DNA from: Flammulina velutipes
Taxonomy: Eukaryota > Basidiomycota > Agaricomycetes > Agaricales > Physalacriaceae
Length of the DNA stretch: 64,000 nt
NCBI GenBank assembly: GCA_011800155.1
Contig: CM022374.1
Coordinates: forward strand, 124,001-188,000
Direction: 5' to 3'
Under the pieces are notes generated by a model. That model was not told the DNA's origin. It did no database searches and saw only the letters and a program-made list of their open reading frames with translations. Both the position numbers and the translations under genes were made by a program. This document shows, piece after piece, positions 22,276 to 33,414 of the stretch. Within the stretch, counting starts at the first letter, position 1, and each line of letters begins with the position of its first letter.

Positions 22276-22567
22276 TAAGGTAGAGCTCGTGCGGAACCAC
22301 TGACATCACATGATACGTGACATTGCGTGACTGGGCCAAATGCCGAGCCCGCAAGGCAGCCATCTCGGGGACGAAATCACTTAATCCACTTCCAAATAAC
22401 AAAAGTCCGCAAATCTGGCTCAGTTAAGGTCTAGGTATGGGTCTTATTGAGGGCCTGACTGAGGCAAATGTTCCATTTTCTGCATATTCGGAGAGTTCAA
22501 AGCCAATAAGGCAAAATGTCACGCTGTGACCACGTGATGTCAGTGGTTCCGCGCGAGCCCTACCTTA
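22276..22567. repeat. Short inverted-repeat (MITE-like) element upstream of the F-box gene
   Basis: Two arms of about 38 bp face each other: left 22276–22313 and right 22530–22567. They share TAAGGTAG, GCTCG, GCGGAACCACTGACATCAC in opposite orientation, with few mismatches. Total size is about 292 bp and there is no coding capacity. I could not identify a convincing target duplication. It ends about 50 bp before the start codon of the F-box gene, so it forms part of that promoter. Confidence 0.65.
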
Positions 22568-22619
22568 GCTGCATTTTTGTCACGTGGCCCCTTGCAACTC
22601 TGTTCACAACGGGTATCAT

Positions 22620-22835
22620 ATGCCTCCTACACTCTACAGTTTCCTCTCAAGACAACCTTCAATTGATACCCTACCCGCAGAACTTCTCACGGAAATATTC
22701 CTCATTTCTTGTGCATACGAGTATGAGCTGGAAATCGGTGAGGCTATCCTACCCTTCCAGCACACTCTTTCAAATGTCTCGCGCCGTTGGAGAGCTGCCG
22801 CATCGCAATGTCCAACCCTTTGGTCTCACGTCACC
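22620..22835 (+). pseudogene. F-box protein gene, 5' half (interrupted by the KDZ element)
   Basis: The ATG at 22620 begins a frame of 72 codons with a classic F-box: LPAELLTEIFLISC, LSNVSRRWRAAASQCP, LWSHVT. F-box proteins are substrate receptors of SCF ubiquitin ligases. The frame ends exactly at the target duplication ACGTCACC (22828–22835). It resumes in phase at 48750 on the other side of the 25.9-kb element, so the gene is disrupted by insertion and not by decay. As it stands this half would make a truncated protein that runs into the terminal repeat. Confidence 0.9.
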
Positions 22836-23118
22836 CACCTGATCAGCCCACCCTTTAGACCTAATTAGGCCGGGCAAGTGGCCCAGATCGTCAGGTCTTG
22901 TTAGGCTGATTCGGGGTGTTCCTCACTGTCATGCAATAGCGCTGTATACATGTAGGTACTTTGTACAATATAATATCAGCCTTCCACCGGGATAACATCG
23001 GGTAGGTTACCCGTGTCGCCACACACTTGATCCCGCATCAATTGCCCCTCACGGACGTTGTCCGGCATCAGCGCACGCCGTCTGATTGTCCCGCCACTTG
23101 AGCTCATCATCGGGTGGC
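22836..23118 (+). repeat. Left terminal inverted repeat of the KDZ element
   Basis: Positions 22836–23070 are identical to the reverse complement of the right end. After that, small differences appear up to 23118. The repeat is then interrupted by the foldback element at 23119–24745 and its last few bases (GCAGTCTTT) continue at 24754–24762. Near-identity of both ends implies a young copy. Confidence 0.95.
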
Positions 23119-24745
23119 TAGACTCCGGCACGAGTTGTGTAGCGGGTACACCCGCCACCCGCGAAGCAGGTACCCGTGCTCCAAAGTCAATACCCACCAC
23201 CCGTTACAGTACCCGGGTCAAAAGGGTACCACCACCCGCGGGTCGAGTGGTCCCATGTACCCGTGTACCCCTCATACCCGTGTACTTTCACGGGTACCCG
23301 TCTAAATAACCTATGCAAATATATAACAGTCAACAATACCTTTCCAACGGTGGTCCAACCTTGTTAAACGGACAAGAACTCGTCATTCTATGCCTTAAAC
23401 AAGTTTCTGTACTGTAATATAGCTCTGCGTGTTCAGTATCAAGGTTTTATATTGTTCTAAACACATAGAAATAGTCTACATATACTATTAAAGAGACCTA
23501 TGTACCAAGTTGAATGAACCCGGGGCGGTTTCATTTAGTGGACGGGGCTCTCACACCTCATAAAGTGCGCTGTTCAACTCGGGCTTCCGGTCCAGCTTTC
23601 CTATAGTAAGGTAAGGAGTAGTACCAATGCTAGGTAAGACCTTAAGCAACACGTGTTTGCTATATCTATTGAAGGGTTTTGTATCAATCAATATCATGCT
23701 GATACAAAGCTATTCAATAGACATAGCAAACACGCGTTGCTTGAGACCTTGTCTAGTAATAGCCTAGCTCTTAGTCTCCATAGAACATGATCAATAGTAA
23801 ATGAACTAATGAACCTCAAGAGTATCACTAGTCAAAGCTATTGAACACATATTCTAAAGAGACTAAGCTTAGTCCATAGTAATACCTGAGTCAACGCGGG
23901 GCAATACTATCTATTAAGCAAGCTATCAAACCTGTTGTAACACAGACATAGTAATGAACTATCAAGCTTTAGAAGCTACGATATACAAAGCTATCTCTGT
24001 CTTATAACAAGACTAATACCTTGCTTAGTAGTCGTAGGATAGCCCCACATTAGCGCGAGTATTACTTATGAATAAGGGCTAATGCTATGGTTGATACTAA
24101 GCCTTGAGAGTAAGTAAGCATTCATTAGACAAGTAAGTAATGAATACACGTACCTTAGGACCGTACTAATGACTTTGATAGAAAGTGTATGAACAATTCA
24201 CGGACACTAGCAATCATAGTAAGTAATAAGAATGAGTTACTAGCACATAGGCTTACCTTGTTGACCATACCCTTACCTTACAGTAGGAAAGCCGGACCGG
24301 AAGCCCGAGTTGAACAGCACACTTTATGAGGTGTGAGAGCCCCGTCCACTAAATGAAACCGCCCCGGGTTCATTCAACTTGGTATATAGGTCTCTTCAGT
24401 AGTGTTTATAGAGTATTTCTGTGTGTTTAGAATGATATAAAAGCTTGATACAGAACACGCAGAGCAATATTACATTACGGGAACTTGTTTAATGCATAGA
24501 ATAATGAGTTCTTATCCGTTTAACAAGGTTGGACTAGCGTTGGAAAGCTGAGAATCAGCTCTACCTTTCACGGGTACATACACGGGTACCCGCGTTAAGT
24601 ACCCGTTGTCCAAAACCACTACCTGCCACTCGCGCACCACCCGCGTCCCGGGTACCCGCCTACCCGTCGCGGGTGCACTCGCAGGTACTTAATGCGAGTG
24701 CACCCGCGGGTCACCCGTTCCACTCACCACTCGTGCCGGAGTCTA
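23119..24745. mobile_element. 1.6-kb foldback (non-autonomous) element inside the left terminal repeat
   Basis: Both ends read TAGACTCCGGCACGAGT in opposite orientation, and the element is flanked by an 8-bp duplication CGGGTGGC (23111–23118 and 24746–24753). The long arms are roughly 23119–23620 and 24270–24745 and are imperfect inverted copies. Within the arms lie clustered ACCCG/CGGGT motifs near each end, and an inner block with CTCGGGCTTCCGGTCC and GGACGGGGCTCTCACACC. The centre has its own hairpin (about 23644–23672 with 23713–23742, AAGCAACACGTGTTTGC type). No protein is encoded. The duplication length fits mobilisation by a KDZ or hAT transposase. Confidence 0.92.
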
Positions 24746-24896
24746 CGGGTGGCGCAGTCTTTAGGTGGGCTCGGAAAAAAATGATATTTTCTGTACAAAT
24801 AAACTAAAAAAAGCGAGCCAATATTGTATATGATGACTAGGGTATTAAAGCTATGTGAACCGCTGCAGACACCCAGAGCTTGGGAACATGACGGGA

Positions 24897-26655
24897 TTAG
24901 TCATCTTCCAACTGATCCACCTCGTCGTCGTCGTTATCCTCATCGTCATCGTTGGGTGCGGCAGATGGCAACGACGATGTACGCAAATCTCTGGTGTGGC
25001 GGGGGGAAGCACCGGATGAAGGGCGCACGGCGTCGGCATTGACGTCGTAGTCGACGTCCTCGTCCTCGTCCTCCTCCTCATCGCTGTCAATGAACCGCTT
25101 GCTCTTCGGAGGCAGTGACCTTTTCAATTTCGCTGCCGCCGTCGTCTTCGACTGAGCGCTCTGTTTACCCTTCCCTTTCCTAGCGGCGGCAGCTGGTTTC
25201 CGAGCCTGCTTAGCGCGCTTGGACGGCTTCATGGCAGCTGGCGCGTCGTTCTCGGTGTCCGTGTTCTTCCTCTTCCTCGTACTTCCTTTATCACTGCGCT
25301 CTTTGCGCGCCCGTATCTCTCCTGCTGCTGTCTGCTGCGCTACCTCCTTCCGGTGCTCATGCACTTGCTCTGCGCTCATCGTACGCCATCGGCATGCACC
25401 AGATCTCCAAAGACTGACCAATTCACGCAGGTCAACGGCGCTTGACATCTCGGAGGGTGCAACGAGGGGAAGCTCTTCGGGCCAGCCAATAATTTCAACG
25501 TGTTGCTTCTCCACGATGGCCGTCTGGTACGACGCGTAGTTCATCTTCGTGCGTTTATTATTGACAGCGATTTCTGCTCACAACGTCAGGAGGAATCAAT
25601 GGAGGAGTAATAAATGAACTTACGGAGGCCATTTCTGATTGTATCACTGAGTTCAGTGCGTAGAGCCGGTCGTTTATCTTGGGCTAGTGGACCAACTAAT
25701 ACATCGTTAATACCATGGCGACCTTCGATATATGTAGAAGCACTTACGAACGCCATTGCTGGAGGTGTAATTGTCGAATATGCGTACGATGTCTTGAACA
25801 TTATGTTGGAGGCGGGCGGGGAAAAAGTCCAGCGCTCCAGGCGTTTCACATGCTTCCATGCAGTTGGCGTCGTCGACATGGCCTCTAGAGAATATCGCAA
25901 AGCCGTGCATTCCCGTCCGCTCGTGAAGATTGATGAGCTATGAGGGCGTAAGCGTTGAACGACGCACAAAATTTTTTAAACGCACCTCCTGCTGAAATCT
26001 AGCAATCGTTAAAGCGGCATCCTTGCCAGCAGCTTTATTGTTGGCTCTAGCCCCCGTCTTCCTAGTCCGGCGGTGTTGCTCCAAGTCGTCCATGAGCGCC
26101 ACCTTCTCCTCCTTGCTCAGATTCTTCTCTGGTTTGCCTTGGATCTTCTTCAGGATCTCTGCAAGCCGCAGTCGTTCGCCCATTGGTAGGTCTTCCAGCG
26201 CTTTAGTCTCAGTAACCACAAAGAGAGCAAACAGACGTACCTTTGTTGTATTCCTTGGCCTTTGCGTGCGTAATGGCGTTGGCCAGATTGACCTTGCGCT
26301 CCTTTTTATACACCGTCACATGATTGCAGCGCTGCTCAATAACAGCGAGCGGGACGTTGTGTTCTTTAGCCAGGATTTCCATCGCCGCCCTATGTTGCTC
26401 GAGATGGGCCTCCACGGCGGCGTCCAGCTTTTTGGTGTTGACTTGCTTAGCTAGACGTTTGAGCATTGTGTCATCGTCCGTGCGCGCAACTGAGCGGTCT
26501 CCATTTGCCCGAAGAGGTATGATATCTTTGGATGGATTCCGCATTGCAAAGCTCGTGTACTGAGTGGCGTTCGGGAGGAGCTCCTGAGTGATAGCCTCAA
26601 GATTATCTCCTCCATTGGCGCTAGGGAGAGCTTCGGGTTGCGCGTTGGAAGACAT
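24897..26655 (-). CDS. KDZ-element cargo protein, 522 aa, with basic and acidic C-terminal tail
   Basis: Five exons (26655–26241, 26200–25986, 25937–25748, 25695–25624, 25573–24897) join in phase with 40–51-nt introns. No enzymatic motif is visible. Residues 1–140 are helical. A central globular part contains TGARANNKAAGKDAA, TGMHGFAIFSRGHVDD, ALDFFPARLQHNVQDIVRIF and VEIIGWPEELPLV. The last 120 residues are low-complexity, first lysine-rich (KRAKQARKPAAAARKGKGK) and then Asp/Glu-rich, typical of nuclear chromatin-binding proteins. The central part resembles a multicopy basidiomycete protein family that I recognise only by pattern and that has no assigned function. It is the outermost left gene of the element and reads toward the left end. 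Confidence 0.75.
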
Positions 26656-27293
26656 TGTTTCGTTTTTTTCTGGGAAACAGTGAGCAAAGGGAGCAGGGAA
26701 ATTCAACCAACTCACCCAGAGGCCATTGGAAATGGAGACATATTCAGGGATTGGTGCGCGCGCGCGCACTGAGGAGCTCCTAGGCACTGAAATTCATTGG
26801 AAATGAGCGCCACCGATGTTATGTTTTCTACGGTCGATGGGTGTTGAAAGACAAGCAGTGTTGCCTAATGTAGTAAGTCACTCTTCATCTCCTACCAGCA
26901 TCACCCTCTCTCAACTCACCAAGAACGAGCATCTTCTGAGCGCTACAACGATGTACTAATCTCATACTGGTGCCGAAATATGCACGCGTGGTGCATCTTG
27001 TGGCGGCGAGTGGCGCCCCTGCAAAGCCATCTTTCGTGTCAGTGATTTTCTTCTTGTCTTTCCCCCCACTCTATGAATACCGTTCGTAAGTTCTGTCCAA
27101 CTGCAGATGCTATGTCTCTCACTATACTTCGCAGAATTCATCATGAAGCTTTTAACCAACACATCCGCCGTTCCGCCTCCTACGCCACCCATCAACGTTC
27201 AAGAAGTAGCGCGGCCAGCGTGTCAGTCATCATCGATTCATCTGCTTCACCGACTCACTCTCCTTTACAGATATAGGCCCAACAGAAAGAGAT

Positions 27294-28194
27294 ATGGAGC
27301 GTCTCATGCCTCCAACCAGTTCACCGGCGCCTATGCGCACTTCACAAAGACTCCTCCGGTTGCTTATGGAAGACCGCAATAAAACCATATTCGCGGGTCG
27401 TGGAAGCAGCGCTCCTCGGGATGCTCAAGATCAGTTCAACGCCAGCATCGAGGAAGGGAAGGGGGTGTCGTCTGTCAATGGTGCGTCTTCTCCACCTCTT
27501 TTCCCGTCCACGTCTAACGGACCCAATAGCACGGCGCCAAACTATGGAGATTGACCTAACGTCTGATGACTCCGACGAGGAGCCGTTACATCTCCCTCAA
27601 AAACGACATCTTAGCCGTGGGCAAACGGAGTCGCCAGCAAGTAAACGGCAACGCACCCCCAGCGTCATTGGCGGGAAAAATATTCAGAAAGAGGAGAAGC
27701 CGGAACACAGAAACGACGTCCAAACCACGATGTCCAATAACGAGCAGCCCTCCGCCGACCAGCTCAGCGTCGACACCGCTCCCGTCTCTAATAGCGCCGA
27801 CAAAGGAGATGTTGCAGCGCTGGGAGCAGCAGAGGACGTCGGCAGCGGTCACAGCGATACGGCGGCAGGCGGGGAAGATGCAGCAGACCCTCAGTCTATA
27901 CACGAGTGGGGCGTAGGGACCTGGCGTCCTCCAACACCTATCGCGTTGCCGCCTGCTCTGTATCAAGCATTTCCGTTCCCTTTCCCCGATTTCGATAACA
28001 CGTCCGAAGGAGAGATGGCGTTTTGGGTGTTGCTTCATGGCTCACGGCCTGGTGTGTATCACGGTTATACGGAGATGACGAGGTGCAATCCTGGCATGTA
28101 TCCTGATCATTGTGCGCTAACAGCAGGAGAGGCCAACGCTATCTTCACGAAGGGCGTGATGGCAGGGCTTATGGTGCAGGACACTTTTCAGTAA
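27294..28194 (+). CDS. Cargo protein with SUMO-interaction-like motif and C-terminal viroplasmin-like domain
   Basis: Two exons (27294–27480, 27530–28194; 49-nt intron) give 283 residues. Just after the splice is MEIDLTSDDSDEEP, a textbook SUMO-interacting motif (hydrophobic-Asp-Leu-Thr followed by acidic residues). A basic patch (SKRQR) follows. The C-terminal 55 residues (FWVLLHGSRPGVYHGYTEM … EANAIF) follow the pattern of the RNase H1 N-terminal/caulimovirus viroplasmin fold: Y/W-x-V-x3-G-x2-P-G-V-Y, a long loop, then S/T-x2-E-A-x3-F. That fold binds RNA:DNA hybrids or double-stranded RNA in other proteins; here the role is inferred. The region between is disordered. It faces away from the gene at 26655. 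Confidence 0.72.
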
Positions 28195-28302
28195 TTTATC
28201 TACCTATATGATGTTTTCGTGTTGTTCTGTATGTTACGCAGTTGTTATCTTTGCCTCTCATATTAAATGTGGCGTCATTTCTGATTTATGCAATTAAAAA
28301 CT

Positions 28303-29025
28303 CTACGCAAAGTCGTAGGTCTGGAAATAGCATTCACCAGCTGCATAACGCTCTTGTAATGTACCGTCTTTATATGTGTACGTGACGTCCAAGATAGCGT
28401 TGAATGAGCACTTCACATACTCACTAATAGCGGTGAAGTCCCGACACTGGTCGTCCTCGCATGGCACTCTCTCTGCGACAAACATCCTGTAGCCTAGACC
28501 ACTCATCTCTTTGTCGTGCGCCTCGAGAGTCTTGCAGATGTGGTCGAGTTGAAGTTGAGCTTCCTCCGGAGTTGTGCAATTGCGCGCAGACAAGACCAAC
28601 CCTTTCGCCCAGACAGGAATTCTTCGGCATTCCAGTAGAGCGCGCACAGCACCCTGGATGAGCCGAGCATCGCGTAGAATGGCGCTGACCGCTGCCTTGT
28701 TATAGGGTCTGGCGCAGGCTGGTAAGTTTTCAGTCAAACAAGGAAAACATACACACAATGTATACTGCTCCTCTTGGTTCAACGGAACCCGACGCCGTCG
28801 ATTGGCTTTCTCAGCTTGAATGTCATAGTATTTTTTCATTTTTATACGCCGTTCATGGCGATGGCTGCTTATCTTGTCAATGTCTAACGCGAAAGTGAGA
28901 CAAACTGTTGAGACATACCTGGCGTAATCTTTGCGTTTGCGAGCTAGCTCAGCCTCATGCTTCTCTTCAGCCGTATGGTAGAGCGTTGGTCTCCCTCGTT
29001 TCTTGCCAGTTCTGGCGGGGCCCAT
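28303..29025 (-). CDS. Cargo protein with AT-hook-like basic N-terminus
   Basis: The N-terminus is KKRGRPTLYHTAEEKHEAEL, an AT-hook-like KRGRP followed by a helical basic stretch (KRKDY … ERRIKMKKYYDIQAEKANRRRR). This suggests DNA binding. One intron is needed (28918–28868, 51 nt) to join KDYA to SHRHERRIK. A second, 36-nt, in-frame intron after QYTL is possible but not required. The C-terminal 120 residues (helical, with ECRRIPVWAKG and ERYAAGECYFQTYDF) have no recognisable domain. The same N-terminal pattern (G-R-x-x-L-Y-x-T-x-E) occurs in the cargo gene at 35427. Confidence 0.65.
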   Translation of the reverse strand: MGPARTGKKRGRPTLYHTAEEKHEAELARKRKDYARYVSTVCLTFALDIDKISSHRHERRIKMKKYYDIQAEKANRRRRVPLNQEEQYTLCVCFPCLTENLPACARPYNKAAVSAILRDARLIQGAVRALLECRRIPVWAKGLVLSARNCTTPEEAQLQLDHICKTLEAHDKEMSGLGYRMFVAERVPCEDDQCRDFTAISEYVKCSFNAILDVTYTYKDGTLQERYAAGECYFQTYDFA

Positions 29026-29279
29026 AGCAATGAGTAAATGAGCCCTAGTAGTAGAATTTCTAAAAAAGTTCTGGGATATGGTGGGATAAATGATAGGTAA
29101 TCTGAGGGATCCTATCCCAGAGGGTCCGGAGCTCTGTCCAAAAAGGGATGCTCATGTAAGCAAGCCCCGCCGTGGGCGTTCAGCGCGCTCAACCACGTGC
29201 CCCGGCGCTGTTCAAAACGATTATTTATTAATTATTTTAAATCTTAATTCGGTTGGGGATACCATCCCACGTGGGTCTG

Positions 29280-30100
29280 GCCGGCATATGAATGCGGGCG
29301 CTGCGCCACGCTTTCCTGTATCGTCCTGCGTCACCTGCTTCTTTCGTATTCATCAGATATAGTCTATTACATCACCCAGATGCACTTATACTCAACCGAA
29401 ATAGCAGGGTAAGAACAGAATACGAGCAGAATTATTTGGGCTGCCGCCTGCGCCACGCTTTCCGTCCGTACAGGATCCGTCGTCCTCTTTTGGGCCAATA
29501 TATGCCGACTATATATTCACACAGAGTGCTTCCACGGCCCAGAAAGGCTCGTAATCGTGCCGTGACGCCGGCGCTGGCACGACGCCACACTTTCCTCTAC
29601 CGCCATGCGTTGCCTGCTCCTTTGCTACCCGTTCGATTCAGTGTTTTACTCAGCGTAAATTCACTTCGTTTCGACAAAAGAGCAGGATGTGGGCAGAAAC
29701 ATCCGGCGGCGCTGCTCCACGCTTTTCCGTCCTCTTCAGGGTAGCTTGTCCTCGTTTTATCTCTTAGTTCATATATATATTCTATATTTAAGCGTCTCCT
29801 GTTGGTACAAAGTAGACAGATGCAGTCGGAATCATTTACCAGCACTGCGCCACACTCTCACCCCAACCAGTAGCTCGTCTCCAATACGTTCGTGACTTAG
29901 CAGGTAGCAATAAAACTACTTGCCTTAGCCACAGGCTCCGGATAACCCTTGTTCACTTCACGGAGCGAGACATCCTTTTCCCGCTCCTGGGTAGGTTGAC
30001 TGACCTCTTTCCGTCACCTAAATTCCGTAGCAACCCAACAATAAACCCAGCATGGACGAACTTATTTGTTTGCAATGCGCCACACACTTTACGCGGACAT
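29280..30100. repeat. Irregular tandem array (TGCGCCACRCTTTC core) in the KDZ element
   Basis: A core resembling GCGCTGCGCCACGCTTTCC recurs at about 29299, 29449, 29580, 29711, 29845 and 30072, with most spacings about 130–150 bp. Units are diverged. No gene fits. A tRNA A-box-like string (TTGGCTCAGCGGTAACTCGC) lies at about 30138, but a matching B-box and cloverleaf are absent. Confidence 0.5.
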
Positions 30101-30334
30101 ATGGATTTTTGTACTCAAACCTAATGCGTGCCCGCTTGGCTCAGCGGTAACTCGCCTTTCCTTGTATTATTTTATTTTGGTTGAGTGTTCTATCCCGATA
30201 GCACCAATATCACTTTGGACACCACAATGTACCTTCCAAAAACTTTCTATTATCTTTTACCACATCTATTCATCGCACTACATAGCTCCCAATACGTAGT
30301 TAGATAAGCGTTCCAAACTTTGATATATGTCCGT

Positions 30335-33066
30335 TTAATCTTTACTCGGGGCCGCCTCAATCAACTTGTCCAACACCCATTCCACCTCCGCCAATGCGGC
30401 GGACCACTGCTCCCCAGCCTTTCCAGCAACTGCTGCGCTCCTCCACCATGACAGCGTTGCAACGACACTGAGCATCCCATTGGCGCCAGGGACCGTCAGC
30501 GCCTCGAACCCTCCAGATACGCCATCACGCACATAGACCCCCCGACACTTCTCTCTCCACGCTGGCTGCAGGGAACACCACCATCCATTCCACTCCTTTG
30601 CGAACTTCTGCAACGCCGTTTTCTCCAAGGTCATTCGTCCCCTTCTCGTCCGCCCACCAGCAACCCAATCCCCCAGCATTTTCAATCTTTCAGAGCCATC
30701 GCTGTTCTTCCCCCTCGGTAAGGTTGCCCTCTTTTTTGCCTGCATCCCTCCACGAACGTACTGACACTCCAGCCTCCATAGCCTATCCACCACGCCCAAC
30801 ATATCAGCCGCTCCATCTGCAGCGAGGAACTCCTTCAAGGGATCAACGAGCCATTCAACCAAGACACCATTCGTACTCTCCAATCTATCCCACATAGCCT
30901 TCATCGTGGGCACCTTTTGCGCCGGAATGTCGTCGAGATGATGGGCAGGTCTCGGTTCAAAGTCTACCGGAGGTTCGTGCGCTGGACTAGCGTCGCGACT
31001 CGCCTCGTAGGAGGGACTCAAGTCGGCATCAGGACTGAAATGGGGGAAGGGAGTGGCATCGTGCATGGGGATGGTGTTGCCAGTGGGAGATGGACCGTGG
31101 ATAGGAGTCATGATAGGACTGCCACCACGAGGAGCTGGACTCGTATCGGGAACGGGAGGGATGGAGTCGTTGCAACTGGGATCCATTGGCGTAGGTTCGC
31201 GCGACGCTCCAAGTGTCAAGAAGCGTCCTGCGTCCATACCAGGCTCAGCAGGTAAATTTGTTATGTCTCCCAAACCCATTCTCTGACGCTTCGCCTCTCT
31301 AGTGTCGTCTTCTTCACTTTCTCCGTCGCTTCCAACTGGGATTCGTCGACGAGCCCTCTTCTGGCGCAAGACATTCAGTGCTGCTGCCTTCATATCCTCT
31401 GGAAAACTCTCGGCATCATCGACATCCATCCTCTCCGTCGTCCAGGCAGGCCGTGGCCTCGGGCGCCCTTTCGCTGATACTACTTCTCTGAGTCCAGCAG
31501 CTGCAGGTGTGCGCGACTCGTCGGGGACACCGGTACTGGGTTCCGGGGCCGCAGCACTAGGAGCAGGCAACCTAATTCTAGTTGCGCTTCCCTTACTACG
31601 CGTGGTTGTTTCACGAGTGTCGACATCGCTATCGTTGTCGGAAGCCTCGTCCTCGTCCTCATCATCGCTGTCCCCGCCTTCCTCATCGTTTCTGCCATTG
31701 TCATCACCATGACCATTGTCCACATCACCAACTTCCCTGAAAGAAGCCGTACGGTTGGCGGTATTGTTCAGCGCCTTGTGCGTCTTACTCCAGTCTGGGA
31801 CTGTAGCATCGTGGGTGGTAACTCGAGCTCTATCGGCAGGAGACACGCATGTCTCAACATATGTCATGTAGGCCTCGACGAGGTCGGACGATCGCTGAGG
31901 GCCAAGCCACTCCATGAACGACATCCCTGTCCCACCGCTGTTCTTTACTGTAGCCACGCTGCGAACGAAAACTATCAGCCTACTTGAATATAACCAATAT
32001 AAACAACCCACTCGAAATAGCCCACCTGACCGTCATACATGCCCATTGGCCCCGCCACCATTGTGAAGACCTTGAGCCCTGTGTTGATGTCAAGAGCATT
32101 CGAGAGCCTGGAGATTAACGAAGGCGTGTTTCGAACACATCTGAAAGGACTGGTAAGTCAGTTAGCTCAGAAGTAATCAGCAGCGACTCACGTAGCAATA
32201 ACAGCAGAATTATCGGAAGACCCTGTGTCGAACACGTTCTCTGCTCTCGCACGCTCAGCGTCAGCCTCCCTCTTTGCCTTCGCCACCCAGGTGTTCTGCT
32301 GTTCTTTGGGCAATTTCGCGAAAAATTCCTTTGCGATCCGTTGTGTAAGCGCCAGCGGGATCTTTTTGACCGACTTGTCCGGGCGATTAGCGAACTCTGC
32401 CTCGACCGCTGCCTGCATTCCAGATTCAGAGTACTGGTCATGCCGAAATTGTTGAGCGCCAGAACGTGCTTTCACCCGCTTCTTTTGACCAAACATCTGG
32501 CGAACCATCAACGTCATTGGGTCGTTGGGGTCGAACCGTTGGCCAATAGCAGTGGCGCGCCGAGGAGAAATGCCGACACGCCACTTAACCCAACGTTCTA
32601 ATCTCTGTCTATGTCTCAGCCTTGGCGACATCGAACTCTTTGGATAACTCACCTTGTTCATTGAATTCATGTGTTTCGACCACATGATGGATCGCTCCTC
32701 TGTTAGGTTGGGAGGTACGGGCAAGGGCGCCAATGGATCGTATTGGTTGAGGGGGCGAGGCGGCTCTTCCCAATCCTGGAGAGGCCAAGGAAAGTACGTA
32801 TGGAACAGGTGCTGCATTTCCTTCATTTTTAGTGCGCCAGCTGCCTTACTGATTTCGAGTGCATCAATGTAGCCCGGAATCAATGGACATATGAGCTCTT
32901 CTCGAAGGCCTTGCATCCATCCCTTGTGGTTTCGCCGTTGACTCTTCGGGACAGTAGGTTTCGACGATTTTACGGCAACGGCCGCATTTGTAGGGATAGC
33001 GCGAAAGACAGTAGGACCAGCAGCAGGCGAATGTCCAGTCGGTTTTTTGGTCTTCGATGTGACCAT
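30335..33066 (-). CDS. Large KDZ-element cargo protein, 859 aa, unknown function
   Basis: Four exons (33066–32653, 32604–32192, 32140–32012, 31958–30335) with 48–53-nt introns, all in phase. Residues 1–275 are basic and rich in helices (RLERWVKWRVGISPRRATAIG; ALTQRIAKEFFAKLPKEQQNTWVAKAKREADAE split by charge), with an HMG-like feel in the last helix but not a clear HMG box. A short globular part follows (LNALDINTGLKVFTMVAGPM and GGTGMSFMEWLGPQRS). Next comes about 330 residues of acidic and proline/serine-rich disorder, and a helical C-terminus with several Trp (EWNGWWCSLQPAWREKC). It has the look of a known multicopy agaric family linked to KDZ elements, which I recognise by pattern only. 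No catalytic motif. Confidence 0.75.
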
Positions 33067-33414
33067 TGGGTGTAGGCGAGACCAGAGGCGCAACGGAAAC
33101 AGGCAAGTTGACTCCTGCGGCGTCAGGGTCCATCCACTTCACTCAAAAAAATATCTGATAATTATCTGAGAAACAATCTAAGATCGCAACACGGTGAACC
33201 CTTCATCGGGAATACTTCCCTGCAGATTCCAGAACCTGCCAACGGGCCCAGTGAACTGGATGGATATCAGAAACATTCTACAGTCGATACTCCTTTTGGT
33301 ATCGACATGCGGCATTTCCTCATTTGTAACTCCCTCCAGGTCCTCAGACTTTTAAATATTCTCATCGCCTCGCATTTCTCCAGGTCAACTTTCCCCTGCG
33401 CAGTACCCACCGAC

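Noticed and set aside
22043..22402. Minus-strand 119-codon frame beside the F-box gene
   Set aside because: Overlaps the MITE-like element and shows no recognisable similarity.
25586..26787. Separate short minus-strand genes between 25586 and 26787
   Set aside because: They are exons of one five-exon gene; the splice phases join them exactly with the long frame at 24897–25573.
30130..30220. tRNA gene suggested by TTGGCTCAGCGGTAACTCGC
   Set aside because: The A-box-like string is good, but there is no B-box at the right distance and no acceptor-stem pairing.
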